Shown here in pieces: positions 15,468 to 23,307 of a stretch of 39,943 nt of DNA. Within the stretch, counting starts at the first letter, position 1, and each line of letters starts with the position of its first letter. Under the pieces are notes generated by a model. It searched no databases, had not been told where the DNA came from, and saw only the letters and a program-made list of their open reading frames with translations. The position numbers were made by a program, and so were the translations under genes. Source of the stretch: Spirochaetota bacterium (lineage in GTDB: Bacteria; Spirochaetota; Spirochaetia; DTKZ01); NCBI GenBank assembly GCA_026418195.1, contig JAOABU010000121.1:1-39943 (forward strand), written 5' to 3'.

Positions 15468-16631
15468 ATGAAAAAATGGATCAGTTTTTCGGTTGTCTTA
15501 TTGCTTGGAACTTCGTTCCTTATCGCCAGCGGAGCGAAGGAGTTCCCTGTACTAAAGCATGATTATGTGGAAATCAAACGAGAAAACTATGTGAAAACCA
15601 TCGATGGGAAAGAGGTAGACTTGTATACGATACAGAACCGCAAGGGGACTCTTATCGCAAAAATTACGAATTACGGCGCAAAGATCGAACAACTGTTAGT
15701 GCCAGACAGGAATGGATTCATGGGCGATGTTGTTCAAGGATACGAAAGCATTGATAAGGCAGTGATTGGACAACCTTCCATGGGAGCGTTCATTGGCCGA
15801 TATGCGAACCGTATTGGAAAAGCAAGGTTCACACTGGATGGAAAAGAATACCAACTGGCAAAGAATAACGGGGAAAACTGTCTGCATGGGGGTCAAAAAG
15901 GTTCCCGCTTTTGTGTTTTTGATGCGAAACAGCTGGATGATTCCAGTGTGGAAATGTTCTATACCTTCCAAGATGGTGAAGAAAATTTCCCGGGGAAACT
16001 TGCCTTACGAGTACTCTATACTGTGACTGACCAGGACGAACTGGTAGTGGATTATCAATCCTATGCCGTAGATAAAAATACAGTAGCTAGTTTTACTACG
16101 CATAGTTTCTTTAACCTATCCGGCAATCTTGGGAGTTCCATATTGGATCATGTCATACAAGTGAATGCCGATTATTTCCTCCCCATCGATTCGAACCTGA
16201 TTCCTACCGGTGAAGCTCGGAATGTTACCAACACGGTAATGGATTTTCGTGTGCCCACAACCTTCGGAGCACGAATACAGACTGATTATGATCAGCTGAA
16301 ACTGGCGAATGGGTATGACCATCATTATGTACTGAACAAAAAGAATCCGAATGGATTCGAATTCGCCGCTAGCGCTTGGGATCCCAAGACAGGTAGGTAC
16401 ATGGAAGTCTGGACAACCGAACCGGGTATGCAGCTCCACACTGGAAACAACCTCGCAGGTCAGGAGCCTAGGGATGTAGGGAAAGGGGCAAAGTTCGTCT
16501 TCCGTTCCGGTTTCAATATGGAACCTTCCCGATTCCCCGATAGTCCCAATAAACCCCACTTTCCGACTACGGTCGTAAAGGCCGGTGAATGGTACACGGG
16601 GAAAACGGTATACCGATTCTCCGTGAAATAA
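15468..16631 (+). CDS. galM: Exported aldose 1-epimerase (mutarotase)
   Basis: A 387-residue protein started at MKKWISFSVV, seven bases after AGGAGG; an in-frame ATG at 15417 lacks such a site. Residues 1-24 are a signal peptide ending SGAKE, so the enzyme should act in the periplasm. The mutarotase domain shows GAFIGRYANRIGKARFTLDGK, NGENCLHGG with the catalytic-region histidine, and THSFFNLSG with the second histidine; a glutamate in TEPGMQLHTGNN completes the active site. It interconverts alpha and beta sugar anomers. Its position, divergent from the uronate operon, suggests that it prepares imported sugars or uronates. Confidence 0.93.
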   Translation: MKKWISFSVVLLLGTSFLIASGAKEFPVLKHDYVEIKRENYVKTIDGKEVDLYTIQNRKGTLIAKITNYGAKIEQLLVPDRNGFMGDVVQGYESIDKAVIGQPSMGAFIGRYANRIGKARFTLDGKEYQLAKNNGENCLHGGQKGSRFCVFDAKQLDDSSVEMFYTFQDGEENFPGKLALRVLYTVTDQDELVVDYQSYAVDKNTVASFTTHSFFNLSGNLGSSILDHVIQVNADYFLPIDSNLIPTGEARNVTNTVMDFRVPTTFGARIQTDYDQLKLANGYDHHYVLNKKNPNGFEFAASAWDPKTGRYMEVWTTEPGMQLHTGNNLAGQEPRDVGKGAKFVFRSGFNMEPSRFPDSPNKPHFPTTVVKAGEWYTGKTVYRFSVK

Positions 16632-16644
16632 AGCTCCCTTCATT

Positions 16645-16674
16645 CTTCCCACCCCCCTTCTCAAGGGTGGGAAG
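16645..16674. terminator. Hairpin between convergent galM and MBL genes
   Basis: CTTCCCACCC pairs perfectly with GGGTGGGAAG (10 bp) around a 10-base loop. No strong T tract follows on either side, but its place between two converging genes makes a bidirectional terminator likely. Confidence 0.6.
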
Positions 16675-16678
16675 ATCC

Positions 16679-17296
16679 TTAACCCTTGATGACCACCTGA
16701 ACTTTGCCTTCCAGTAACCGACGAAATTCCTCCGCGTCCTTGGAACTACCCACAATGGATCCATAGTGCATGGGCACTGCGATTGTGGGTTTGATGTCTT
16801 GGAGGGCAGCTTCGGCGGCTTCCCGGGCAGTCATGACATAGGTACCTGAAACAGGCAGAAGGGCGATGTCGATTTTTCCTAGATTTTTCATCTCCGGAAT
16901 CCGGTCAGTATCCCCCGCAAGGTAAATCCGCACACCCTGGATCGTTATCACATACCCTACCCATCCATTCTTCTTCGGATGGAAGTTCTTGTTTACATTG
17001 TAGGCAGGCACCGCTTCGATCTGTACCTTTCCTTCAATAGAAAACGAATCCCCTACCTTCACTGTTCGTACCTTTCCACCTAGTTTGGACGCACAATCAG
17101 TCGGTGCCACCACTATAGTCTCCTTCGATAGTAATTTTTGCACATCCGCGGGAGAGCAATGGTCGTAATGTTCATGGGTAATCAAGATAATGTTAGCCAC
17201 ATCCTGTTGCTTGATCTGATATGGATCCGTATAGATTACCATTTCCCCTTCGATCTTGAAGGTATCGTGCCCTAACCAATGGATCTTCTCGATCAT
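16679..17296 (-). CDS. Metallo-beta-lactamase-fold hydrolase (UlaG/UPF0173-like)
   Basis: A 205-residue protein started at MIEKIHWLGHDTFKIEG, which has AAGGAGG upstream. The metal-binding signature THEHYDHCSP near residue 50 and the later LAGDTD and AVPMHYGS supply the His/Asp ligands of the MBL fold. The short form and the opening WLGHDTF match the UPF0173/UlaG-like branch, which includes lactonases and hydrolases of unknown substrate. Beside sugar-acid genes a lactonase role is attractive, but this is not proven. It converges with galM. Confidence 0.85.
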   Translation of the reverse strand: MIEKIHWLGHDTFKIEGEMVIYTDPYQIKQQDVANIILITHEHYDHCSPADVQKLLSKETIVVAPTDCASKLGGKVRTVKVGDSFSIEGKVQIEAVPAYNVNKNFHPKKNGWVGYVITIQGVRIYLAGDTDRIPEMKNLGKIDIALLPVSGTYVMTAREAAEAALQDIKPTIAVPMHYGSIVGSSKDAEEFRRLLEGKVQVVIKG

Positions 17297-17407
17297 ACGC
17301 AAACCTCCTTCATCATCACCTTCTGCTTTATGATACACCTTCTACCCACCAGGTCAACCATGACTTTGCCAGGGGACAAGAGAAGAAATAGCCTATATCA
17401 AATCTAG

Positions 17408-17440
17408 AAAAAAAACCCGGCCTATAGGAGGACCGGGTTT
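17408..17440 (-). terminator. Rho-independent terminator of the SDR gene
   Basis: Read on the minus strand, a GC-rich stem (AAACCCGG pairing with CCGGGTTT) is followed directly by eight T residues. It lies 30 bases past the stop of the SDR gene. Of the terminators in this window it is the clearest. Confidence 0.85.
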
Positions 17441-17469
17441 GTCTTTCTCTCTAGTCAGACGGCGGGTTC

Positions 17470-18201
17470 CTATCGCATGTATAACCCACCATTCACGTCG
17501 ATCGTTTCTCCGGTGACAAAGTCATTCTCAATAAGGAACTTGATGGCAGTGGCAATGTGATGAGCCTGCCCATTCTTCTTCAATGGAGTATTCTCCCTCC
17601 AAGATTGAAGCATCTGAGGATTGGAAACTTTATCGTGGAAGGGAGTTTCAATGACCCCCGGAGCAACTGCATTGACCCGGATCTTGGGAGCTAATTCTTT
17701 AGCTGCTCCTCGGGTAAACACATCTACCGCTCCCTTGGAAGCAGCATATACGGTCGCTGTAGGTGCGCCGTGACGAATAGCGATGGAGGTTAGATTGACG
17801 ACACAAGGATTCTCTCCCTTCTCCAGTAGCGGTACAGAGAGAGAGGTCATCAGGATAGCACTAAATGAGTTTAAGGCAAAAATTTCTGCCATCCTCTCCC
17901 ATTGGATTTCCCCCACCTTCATTCGTTGGATCAACCCCCCAGCATTGTTCACCAGCACATCCAGCTTTCCGTAGTTCTTTGCGACAAAATCTACCACCTT
18001 TCTACATCCTGCCTCGGTTCGGAGGTCTGCCTGTACCAGGGCTGCTTTTCCGCCCTTTTCTTCGACTTTCTTCGCGGTTTCCTGAGCCGGCTTTTCGGAT
18101 GCATTGTAGTGGATGATGATAGTGTTCCCCTTTGCTAATTCTACAGCGGTTTCCGCACCGATTCCTGTGCTTGCACCTGTAATCAGAATGATCTTTCCCA
18201 T
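17470..18201 (-). CDS. Short-chain dehydrogenase, possible uronate/keto-acid reductase
   Basis: A 243-residue SDR with the cofactor motif TGASTGIGAETAVELAKG, LVNNAGG, the catalytic serine in NLTSIA and tyrosine/lysine in YAASK, ending ETIDVNGGLYMR. The start has GGGAGG. The substrate is not visible from the sequence. It lies downstream of an IclR regulator nearly identical in its recognition helix to the one in the uronate cluster. A role in sugar-acid reduction (for example 4-deoxy-5-keto-uronate to KDG, as done by A1-R type SDRs) is a reasonable guess. A generic 3-oxoacyl-ACP reductase-like enzyme cannot be excluded. Confidence 0.85.
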   Translation of the reverse strand: MGKIILITGASTGIGAETAVELAKGNTIIIHYNASEKPAQETAKKVEEKGGKAALVQADLRTEAGCRKVVDFVAKNYGKLDVLVNNAGGLIQRMKVGEIQWERMAEIFALNSFSAILMTSLSVPLLEKGENPCVVNLTSIAIRHGAPTATVYAASKGAVDVFTRGAAKELAPKIRVNAVAPGVIETPFHDKVSNPQMLQSWRENTPLKKNGQAHHIATAIKFLIENDFVTGETIDVNGGLYMR

Positions 18202-18242
18202 GGTTGCCTCCCCTCAAGGTTTATTTGTTCAGGATATTCACA

Positions 18243-18271
18243 AAAATACTGTAAATCACCAGGGTCGTCAA
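18243..18271 (-). promoter_or_regulatory. Candidate promoter of the SDR gene
   Basis: On the minus strand TTGACG, 17 bases, TATTTT. Just past the -10 lies TTTGTGAATATCC, a stretch nearly repeated in the galM leader at 15414-15427. An inverted pair TTTGT/ACAAA brackets it. Confidence 0.45.
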
Positions 18272-18276
18272 CTAAA

Positions 18277-19065
18277 CTATCGTAGGGCAATCGCCACCCG
18301 TTCCGCAGGAGGGAAAGATTCCACCCAACCGAGGCGATGAGAAAGTTCCCGTGCCGCACGTACCACCAAAGGAGCGATTTGTTCGGTATTCATTTTTTCC
18401 TTCACACAGATCATCGCTATGCTGATAGCACCGATCACTACCCCCCGATAATCCCGAATGGGGGCCCCGAGACATTGGATCCCAGGTTCATACTCTTCAT
18501 CGTCAAAGGCCCAGCCACGTTCCCTGCTTCGATGGAGTTCTTCTAAGAGGGAGGGCACATCTTGTATCGTGTTCGGAGTGAATCGTTCTAACGGAATGGA
18601 GCGGAACATTTCCTTAATTTCGTCATCCCGAAGGTGCATGATCATCGCTTTACCCAGGGATGTGCAGTACAAGGGTCTTCTCTGCCCTACAATGGCGTAT
18701 TTCCGTAGACTGTTATGCTGTTCTACCTTATCCAGGTATACCACTTCGTTATTCTGTAAGGTGGCAAGATATACGGTTTGTCCCGTTACATTACTCAAGT
18801 TTCGCAGAATCGGTTCTGCTTCGGTTTTCAATTCGATGTTATTCAGATAGGAGCTGGACAGTTCGATGAAACGCACACCGATCCGATAGAGGTTATCCTC
18901 TCCCTTTTCGATATACCCCCTTCTCCGTAGGACTGACATGAGACGAAACACAGTACTTTTATGCAAGTCCAGCCTCTTTCCGATTTCTGTCAGAGAAATT
19001 CCTGATCGCTCCCGGGAAAGAAGCTCAAGGATATCGAAAATTCTCTCGATGGATTGAACCGTCAT
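18277..19065 (-). CDS. IclR-family transcriptional regulator (second copy)
   Basis: A 262-residue regulator: winged helix-turn-helix at residues 1-65 with recognition helix LHKSTVFRLMSVLRRRGY, then a GAF-like effector domain with RRPLYCTSLGKAMIMH and CLGAPIRDYRGVVIGAIS. It is clearly a paralogue of the regulator at 9316-10170, differing by few residues in the DNA-reading helix but lacking its basic N-terminal tail. It probably controls the following SDR gene and perhaps also the uronate operon. Its start codon sits exactly where transcription is predicted to begin. Confidence 0.93.
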   Translation of the reverse strand: MTVQSIERIFDILELLSRERSGISLTEIGKRLDLHKSTVFRLMSVLRRRGYIEKGEDNLYRIGVRFIELSSSYLNNIELKTEAEPILRNLSNVTGQTVYLATLQNNEVVYLDKVEQHNSLRKYAIVGQRRPLYCTSLGKAMIMHLRDDEIKEMFRSIPLERFTPNTIQDVPSLLEELHRSRERGWAFDDEEYEPGIQCLGAPIRDYRGVVIGAISIAMICVKEKMNTEQIAPLVVRAARELSHRLGWVESFPPAERVAIALR

Positions 19066-19071
19066 ACCTTC

Positions 19072-19100
19072 ATCATACCCCTTTCTTACAAAGAATGCAA
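19072..19100 (-). promoter_or_regulatory. Promoter of the second iclR gene, leaderless
   Basis: On the minus strand TTGCAT, 17 bases, TATGAT, then only six bases to the ATG. The expected +1 is the A of the start codon. Confidence 0.6.
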
Positions 19101-19105
19101 ACGAA

Positions 19106-22084
19106 TCATAAAGGGATCACCTGTATATGATCCTGCAAGTCGGGAATGGCCTTGGATGCTTCTCGCAACGCATCGTTTCCCGCCAGGATGGACGTATATC
19201 CCTCATCGAAACGGCTCAATAATCGTTCAGCCGCAGCTTTCAGATCCATCGGACGTGTTTCTAACAGTAGAATCCTATGTCGTGCTCGAAGGGAATCGTC
19301 TATCCCGTAGAGGGATCGTTTGAAGGATACGATACTCTTTCCGCTTGGAGAAAGGGGACGCATATCTTTCGACACGGTGCCAATGATCGCATCCGCGGTA
19401 GCTCGCTCTTCAGGTGTCCGGAGGGCTACCCATTCGAGACTTTCCCGAAACGCTTTCAGGGTAGGCACAATGTGAGGATCCCGGTAGGAAGAAAAGGAGA
19501 ACACCTCCTCCCTCCCGTGGGAGGTGCAATGGGCCCCATAGGCTCCGCCTTCCATTCGGATTTTTTCCCAAAGGAAGCTAGTAGAAAGGAGATGAGCTAA
19601 TACAGCCTCATGGGCATATTCCCTACTACCAAGAAGGGATCCAGGGACCGCCTTCGCAAGGAATCCTACAGTAGAAGGAACAATCAGTCCTTCGATTTTA
19701 GGGACTTTTTCCTTTCCATATCGTTCCTTTCTAGAAAGGGTAACAAAGGAATGAGAGCTTTCAGCAGGGAACATCTCCAGGAACCCTTCCAATGGAGGCA
19801 GAATCTCTTTCCAACATGTCTGGGGACAGGTAAGATTCACGTACCATCGATCTCGAGAGAAAAGACACTCCTTTGCTTTCCAAAACCGTTCCGCAATTCC
19901 TTCAACCCTTCGTTTCCCCCGGAGGGAATGGATGAATAGATACTGGGAAATTCCCTTCCATAGTTCCTCTCTGGCTTCGGCTTCAGAAATACCTCGTTCT
20001 GCTCGGGAAGCCGCATAAGAGCTACCATTGGGAATGATGGAGGATTTCAGATCATTTCGGTATTCCAAGAAAACATCCGTAAGTCGACGGGTATCTTGAA
20101 AATCGGGTTCGTGGAGGATAGTCTTCAACAAATCCAACCCTTCAGAAAAGGAAGATTCTAGGGTCTTCAAGCGCAGAAAGAGAAACTGTCTAATCCGTTG
20201 CCCGCCTCCTACCAGTGTTCCTGCCTCGAGGGAGGCTCCAAACCCACCGGTTTTTAGTTGGAGTTCCAGAGCAATACGGTCGTAGGGTTTTCCTCCTGCC
20301 CCGATCTCTGAAAGAGCAGTGGCAAAGAGGGGCAAGAACAGAAAGGGCCCTTTTTCCGTGCCCTCTAGATCGATGGCCAGATCTAGGTATACGATCCCAT
20401 TGGTGAATACGTCGTGGGCCCACCCACCCTTGGCTCCTTTCACGTCCAAGGGTACAGTAGGAATGGTATCGATTCCTTTGGGGATATCCTCCAACCGAAG
20501 GGAGGGAATTCGTTTCAGCGCCTCCTCTGAATCCGGAGAAGCCTGGAAGCGGCGAAATCGGTCTAGATCTTCCTGCAAGGCTTCCCACTCCTTAGGAGTA
20601 AATAACGACGCTTCCTGTTCCAATTTAGCCCGCAAGGCCTCCTCTATCTTCCGGTCCAATCCCTTTTCTGGCACCACCACCAGGGTTGTCCTGTGGGGAT
20701 TGTTCAGAAAGTACTGCTGGATCAGTCCTTCGAAGAACCGAGGGTTCCTGTGATGTTCCTCTTTCAAGCGTTCCATCCAGGGACGAAACTCCAACGTGCG
20801 TTCAGGGGTTTCCCCGTGTATCCATCCCCGAAGTGCCCGCCGCATCAAACGCATTCCGAAGGATGCCCCTGCTTTTACCTCGCGGTTACGAAACTCAACC
20901 CTACGGATGGCACCTTCGAGGATTTCCTCCTGGATTCCTTTCTCCGAAAGACCCTTCAGAACGGAAAAGATCAATTCTTCAATCTCGTTCTCTTTCTTGG
21001 GAGACGTGCCCCGTAAACCAACGGAGAAGGCTAACTCCAACGTTTCCGTTTCCAGCCCTGTTGCTGGCGAGAGATCCTCTCCCAAACCAGATTCGATCAA
21101 CGCCTTCTCTAGAGGAGCTCCCGCGTGTCCGAGAAGAGCCTCAGTAAGTACTTCGAAGGAAACAACGTGTAAGGGATCCGTAGCTTGTCCCAATAACCAG
21201 TTCACCGTGATGGAGGATCCTCTGTCAACCGATTCAGCATCTCCGGATGGATAGGACTTCACCACCCGCTTCGGAGCTTGCCATCTAGGAACAGGGGTGA
21301 GATCAGATAGTGCGTTCGACTTTACCGATACACTATCCCGAAATCGGGATAGAAAATGGGTTTCCAGGAATTCCAGGTGTCGTTCCGTGGGAAGATTTCC
21401 AAAGAAGAACACGTAGCAGTTGGATGGATGGTAGTAGGTTCGATGGAAAGCCACAAACTCTTCATATGTCAGATTGAGAATCTCTTCAGGTTCCCCCCCC
21501 GAATCGAAGGCATAGGGGGAGTTCTCGAAAAGGGAACGGTACGCCCATTCCGTTACAATAGAATCATGGCTGGAATAATTGCCCTTCATCTCATTGAACA
21601 CGATTCCCGTAGGTTCCAGTTTGCCTTCGGAAGTAAGTTCCCTTCTGTGTCCTTCCTGGAGAAAGGTTTCTTTCCGAAGAAGAGGAAAGAATACCGCATC
21701 CCCATACACGAGGAAGAGATTGTAGAAATCCTGCTCCACTTGGCTACTCGCAGGGTAGACCGTTTTGTCCGGGAAGGTGAGGGCATTCATATACGTGTGC
21801 ATGCTGCCCTTTAGAAGAAGGAGAAAAGGATCCTTCACAGGAAACCGTTCCGATCCGCAGAGAACCGTATGTTCCAGGATGTGGGCAACACCAGTACTGT
21901 TCTTTGGAGGAGTCTTGAACGTAAACGCAAAAAGATTGTCTGGTTCGGAGGTCCTTAGATGGTACACTTGGCAGCCCGTGCGAAGATGACGAGCCCAAAT
22001 TCCTTCTGCCTGGAACTCCTCGAGGGTTCGAACAGAAAGGATTTCAAATCCATACAGTTGAGTGCCAGGAGCTAGGGTGTTCAT
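19106..22084 (-). CDS. M16C metallopeptidase (presequence protease-like)
   Basis: A large zinc peptidase of 992 residues from the ATG at 22084; a GTG at 22096 would add four. The inverted zincin motif is HILEH about 70 residues in, followed by TVLCGSERFPVKDPF, as in the PreP/Cym1 branch of the insulinase family. Two homologous halves, the first active and the second with M16C-associated sequence, give the usual length near 1000. Enzymes of this branch degrade unfolded peptides in a closed chamber. With no signal peptide it should act in the cytosol. It follows the rhodanese gene by under 20 bases. A CTATCCCG hairpin occurs inside the coding sequence. Confidence 0.95.
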   Translation of the reverse strand: MNTLAPGTQLYGFEILSVRTLEEFQAEGIWARHLRTGCQVYHLRTSEPDNLFAFTFKTPPKNSTGVAHILEHTVLCGSERFPVKDPFLLLLKGSMHTYMNALTFPDKTVYPASSQVEQDFYNLFLVYGDAVFFPLLRKETFLQEGHRRELTSEGKLEPTGIVFNEMKGNYSSHDSIVTEWAYRSLFENSPYAFDSGGEPEEILNLTYEEFVAFHRTYYHPSNCYVFFFGNLPTERHLEFLETHFLSRFRDSVSVKSNALSDLTPVPRWQAPKRVVKSYPSGDAESVDRGSSITVNWLLGQATDPLHVVSFEVLTEALLGHAGAPLEKALIESGLGEDLSPATGLETETLELAFSVGLRGTSPKKENEIEELIFSVLKGLSEKGIQEEILEGAIRRVEFRNREVKAGASFGMRLMRRALRGWIHGETPERTLEFRPWMERLKEEHHRNPRFFEGLIQQYFLNNPHRTTLVVVPEKGLDRKIEEALRAKLEQEASLFTPKEWEALQEDLDRFRRFQASPDSEEALKRIPSLRLEDIPKGIDTIPTVPLDVKGAKGGWAHDVFTNGIVYLDLAIDLEGTEKGPFLFLPLFATALSEIGAGGKPYDRIALELQLKTGGFGASLEAGTLVGGGQRIRQFLFLRLKTLESSFSEGLDLLKTILHEPDFQDTRRLTDVFLEYRNDLKSSIIPNGSSYAASRAERGISEAEAREELWKGISQYLFIHSLRGKRRVEGIAERFWKAKECLFSRDRWYVNLTCPQTCWKEILPPLEGFLEMFPAESSHSFVTLSRKERYGKEKVPKIEGLIVPSTVGFLAKAVPGSLLGSREYAHEAVLAHLLSTSFLWEKIRMEGGAYGAHCTSHGREEVFSFSSYRDPHIVPTLKAFRESLEWVALRTPEERATADAIIGTVSKDMRPLSPSGKSIVSFKRSLYGIDDSLRARHRILLLETRPMDLKAAAERLLSRFDEGYTSILAGNDALREASKAIPDLQDHIQVIPL
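21333..21352. repeat. Hairpin CTATCCCG-N4-CGGGATAG, copy 2
   Basis: A perfect 8-bp inverted repeat with a four-base loop, inside the M16C peptidase gene. It shares the stem and the preceding base pattern (ACTATCCCG) with the hairpin at 15423-15440. Confidence 0.6.
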
Positions 22085-22102
22085 ATGAGGAGTCACTCTC
22101 GG

Positions 22103-22510
22103 TTACTCAGGATTTGGACCCGCAATTACATTCTTAGGCCATTTAGAAACGGCCCCAAAGTTCACTACCCGAGTGTAGCCAAGTTGTTCTAAGATCTTTT
22201 TAGCTGAACTGGAACGATTCCCACTTCTGCAATAGAGGATGATCAATGCATCTTTCTGCGGGCTAGGTGGTTTGGACCCTATCGTATCCACCGGTATATT
22301 GATGGCACCCGGAATATGTCCAGATCGGTACTCTTCCGGTGTGCGCACATCCACGAGGATAAAGGGTTCGACCTTCTTTTCTACCAATTCCACCAGTTTG
22401 GATGGCTCTCCATAGATCCGTTCCAGTTCCGTTGGTCGGCTTGACTGGGCGAAGAGCACCAGAGCCCCCAATAAAAGCAGAATAAGAAGCGTTATGACAA
22501 AAACATTCAT
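22103..22510 (-). CDS. Membrane-anchored or exported rhodanese-domain protein
   Basis: A 135-residue protein started at the ATG giving MNVFVITLLI; AAGG lies just upstream, and a GTG three codons earlier is less likely. An N-terminal hydrophobic segment (about residues 2-22, ending FAQ) is a signal peptide or anchor. The rest is a single rhodanese domain with VDVRTPEEYRSGHIPGAINIP and the active-site loop CRSGNRS. Such periplasmic single-domain rhodaneses handle sulphane sulphur or bind redox partners; the exact role is unknown. It lies between mtnN and the M16C peptidase gene in one run of minus-strand genes. Confidence 0.9.
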   Translation of the reverse strand: MNVFVITLLILLLLGALVLFAQSSRPTELERIYGEPSKLVELVEKKVEPFILVDVRTPEEYRSGHIPGAINIPVDTIGSKPPSPQKDALIILYCRSGNRSSSAKKILEQLGYTRVVNFGAVSKWPKNVIAGPNPE

Positions 22511-22555
22511 CTTTTTCACCTTGCAATAAATATACTTAGTATCAAGCCTATCCGT

Positions 22556-23251
22556 CTATGCAAAGGCCCTCCGAAGAATATGGCGTACAAAATGCAGGGA
22601 GTTCTTCGATGCTCTCGGGAGGAACGTATGAAAGTCTACCTTTGCATTCGAATCCGCCTTGTCCGAGATCGTACGGATCAAAAGAAAAGGCACCTTGTTC
22701 ACTGTAGCCACCAATCCCACACTGGCACCTTCCATCTCTACCGCATCTCCCTTCAACTCATCCCACAGGTACCGGTGGGACTCGACGTCCTTCCGGGTAA
22801 TGAACTGATCCCCTGTGAGAACCCTGCCCCGGACCATCTTCCCTTCTATCGGGATGCAGAAGGAGGCCGCCTCGACTAACGTTCGATCGCAGGGAATGAT
22901 CCGATGAGTAGTAAAGGGAACCTCCCCCCGTTTGAACCCTAACGCAGTGGCGTCGAGATCATGCTGGATACAGTCCTCTGCGATCAGTGTATCACCGATC
23001 TCAAGTCTGGGCGAAATCGCACCAGCTAAGCCTGTGAACAGAATGGCTCGTGGGGCAAACTCGTCGATGATCCGCTGGGTAACCATTGCCGAGAGGGTCT
23101 TACCCACTCCCGATTTCGCCACTATTACTTCCTTCGATTCCAACAGTCCCCGATAAAACACGAACTCGGTCCATCGGACTTCCGACTTTCGTTCCAACCC
23201 TCCGAGGAACTCTTGGATTTCCCCGTCCATTGCACCCAGTATTGCTATCAT
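22556..23251 (-). CDS. mtnN: 5'-methylthioadenosine/S-adenosylhomocysteine nucleosidase
   Basis: A 231-residue Pfs-type nucleosidase that removes adenine from MTA and SAH to recycle methyl-transfer and polyamine by-products. The start IAILGAMDGEIQEF, the ribose site FTGLAGAI, the purine-binding catalytic segment AVEMEGASVGLVA with the key glutamate, and TISDKAD with the catalytic aspartate are all present. Length is normal. It has no clear Shine-Dalgarno, and a possible -10 box lies seven bases before the ATG. Confidence 0.95.
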   Translation of the reverse strand: MIAILGAMDGEIQEFLGGLERKSEVRWTEFVFYRGLLESKEVIVAKSGVGKTLSAMVTQRIIDEFAPRAILFTGLAGAISPRLEIGDTLIAEDCIQHDLDATALGFKRGEVPFTTHRIIPCDRTLVEAASFCIPIEGKMVRGRVLTGDQFITRKDVESHRYLWDELKGDAVEMEGASVGLVATVNKVPFLLIRTISDKADSNAKVDFHTFLPRASKNSLHFVRHILRRAFA

Positions 23252-23258
23252 ACCCTTA

Positions 23259-23287
23259 ACTATACCGTAAGTAGCAAAGATTATCGA
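23259..23287 (-). promoter_or_regulatory. Weak candidate promoter of mtnN
   Basis: On the minus strand TCGATA, 17 bases, TATAGT, then seven bases to the ATG. The -10 is good and the -35 poor. If real, the message is nearly leaderless. Confidence 0.3.
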
Positions 23288-23307
23288 GAGAAAAGTATGT
23301 CACCTCT

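Noticed and set aside
20686-21254. Several long open frames on the plus strand inside the M16C peptidase gene
   Set aside because: They are antisense to a complete, well-supported gene, show arginine- and serine-rich low-complexity composition and have no recognisable domain.
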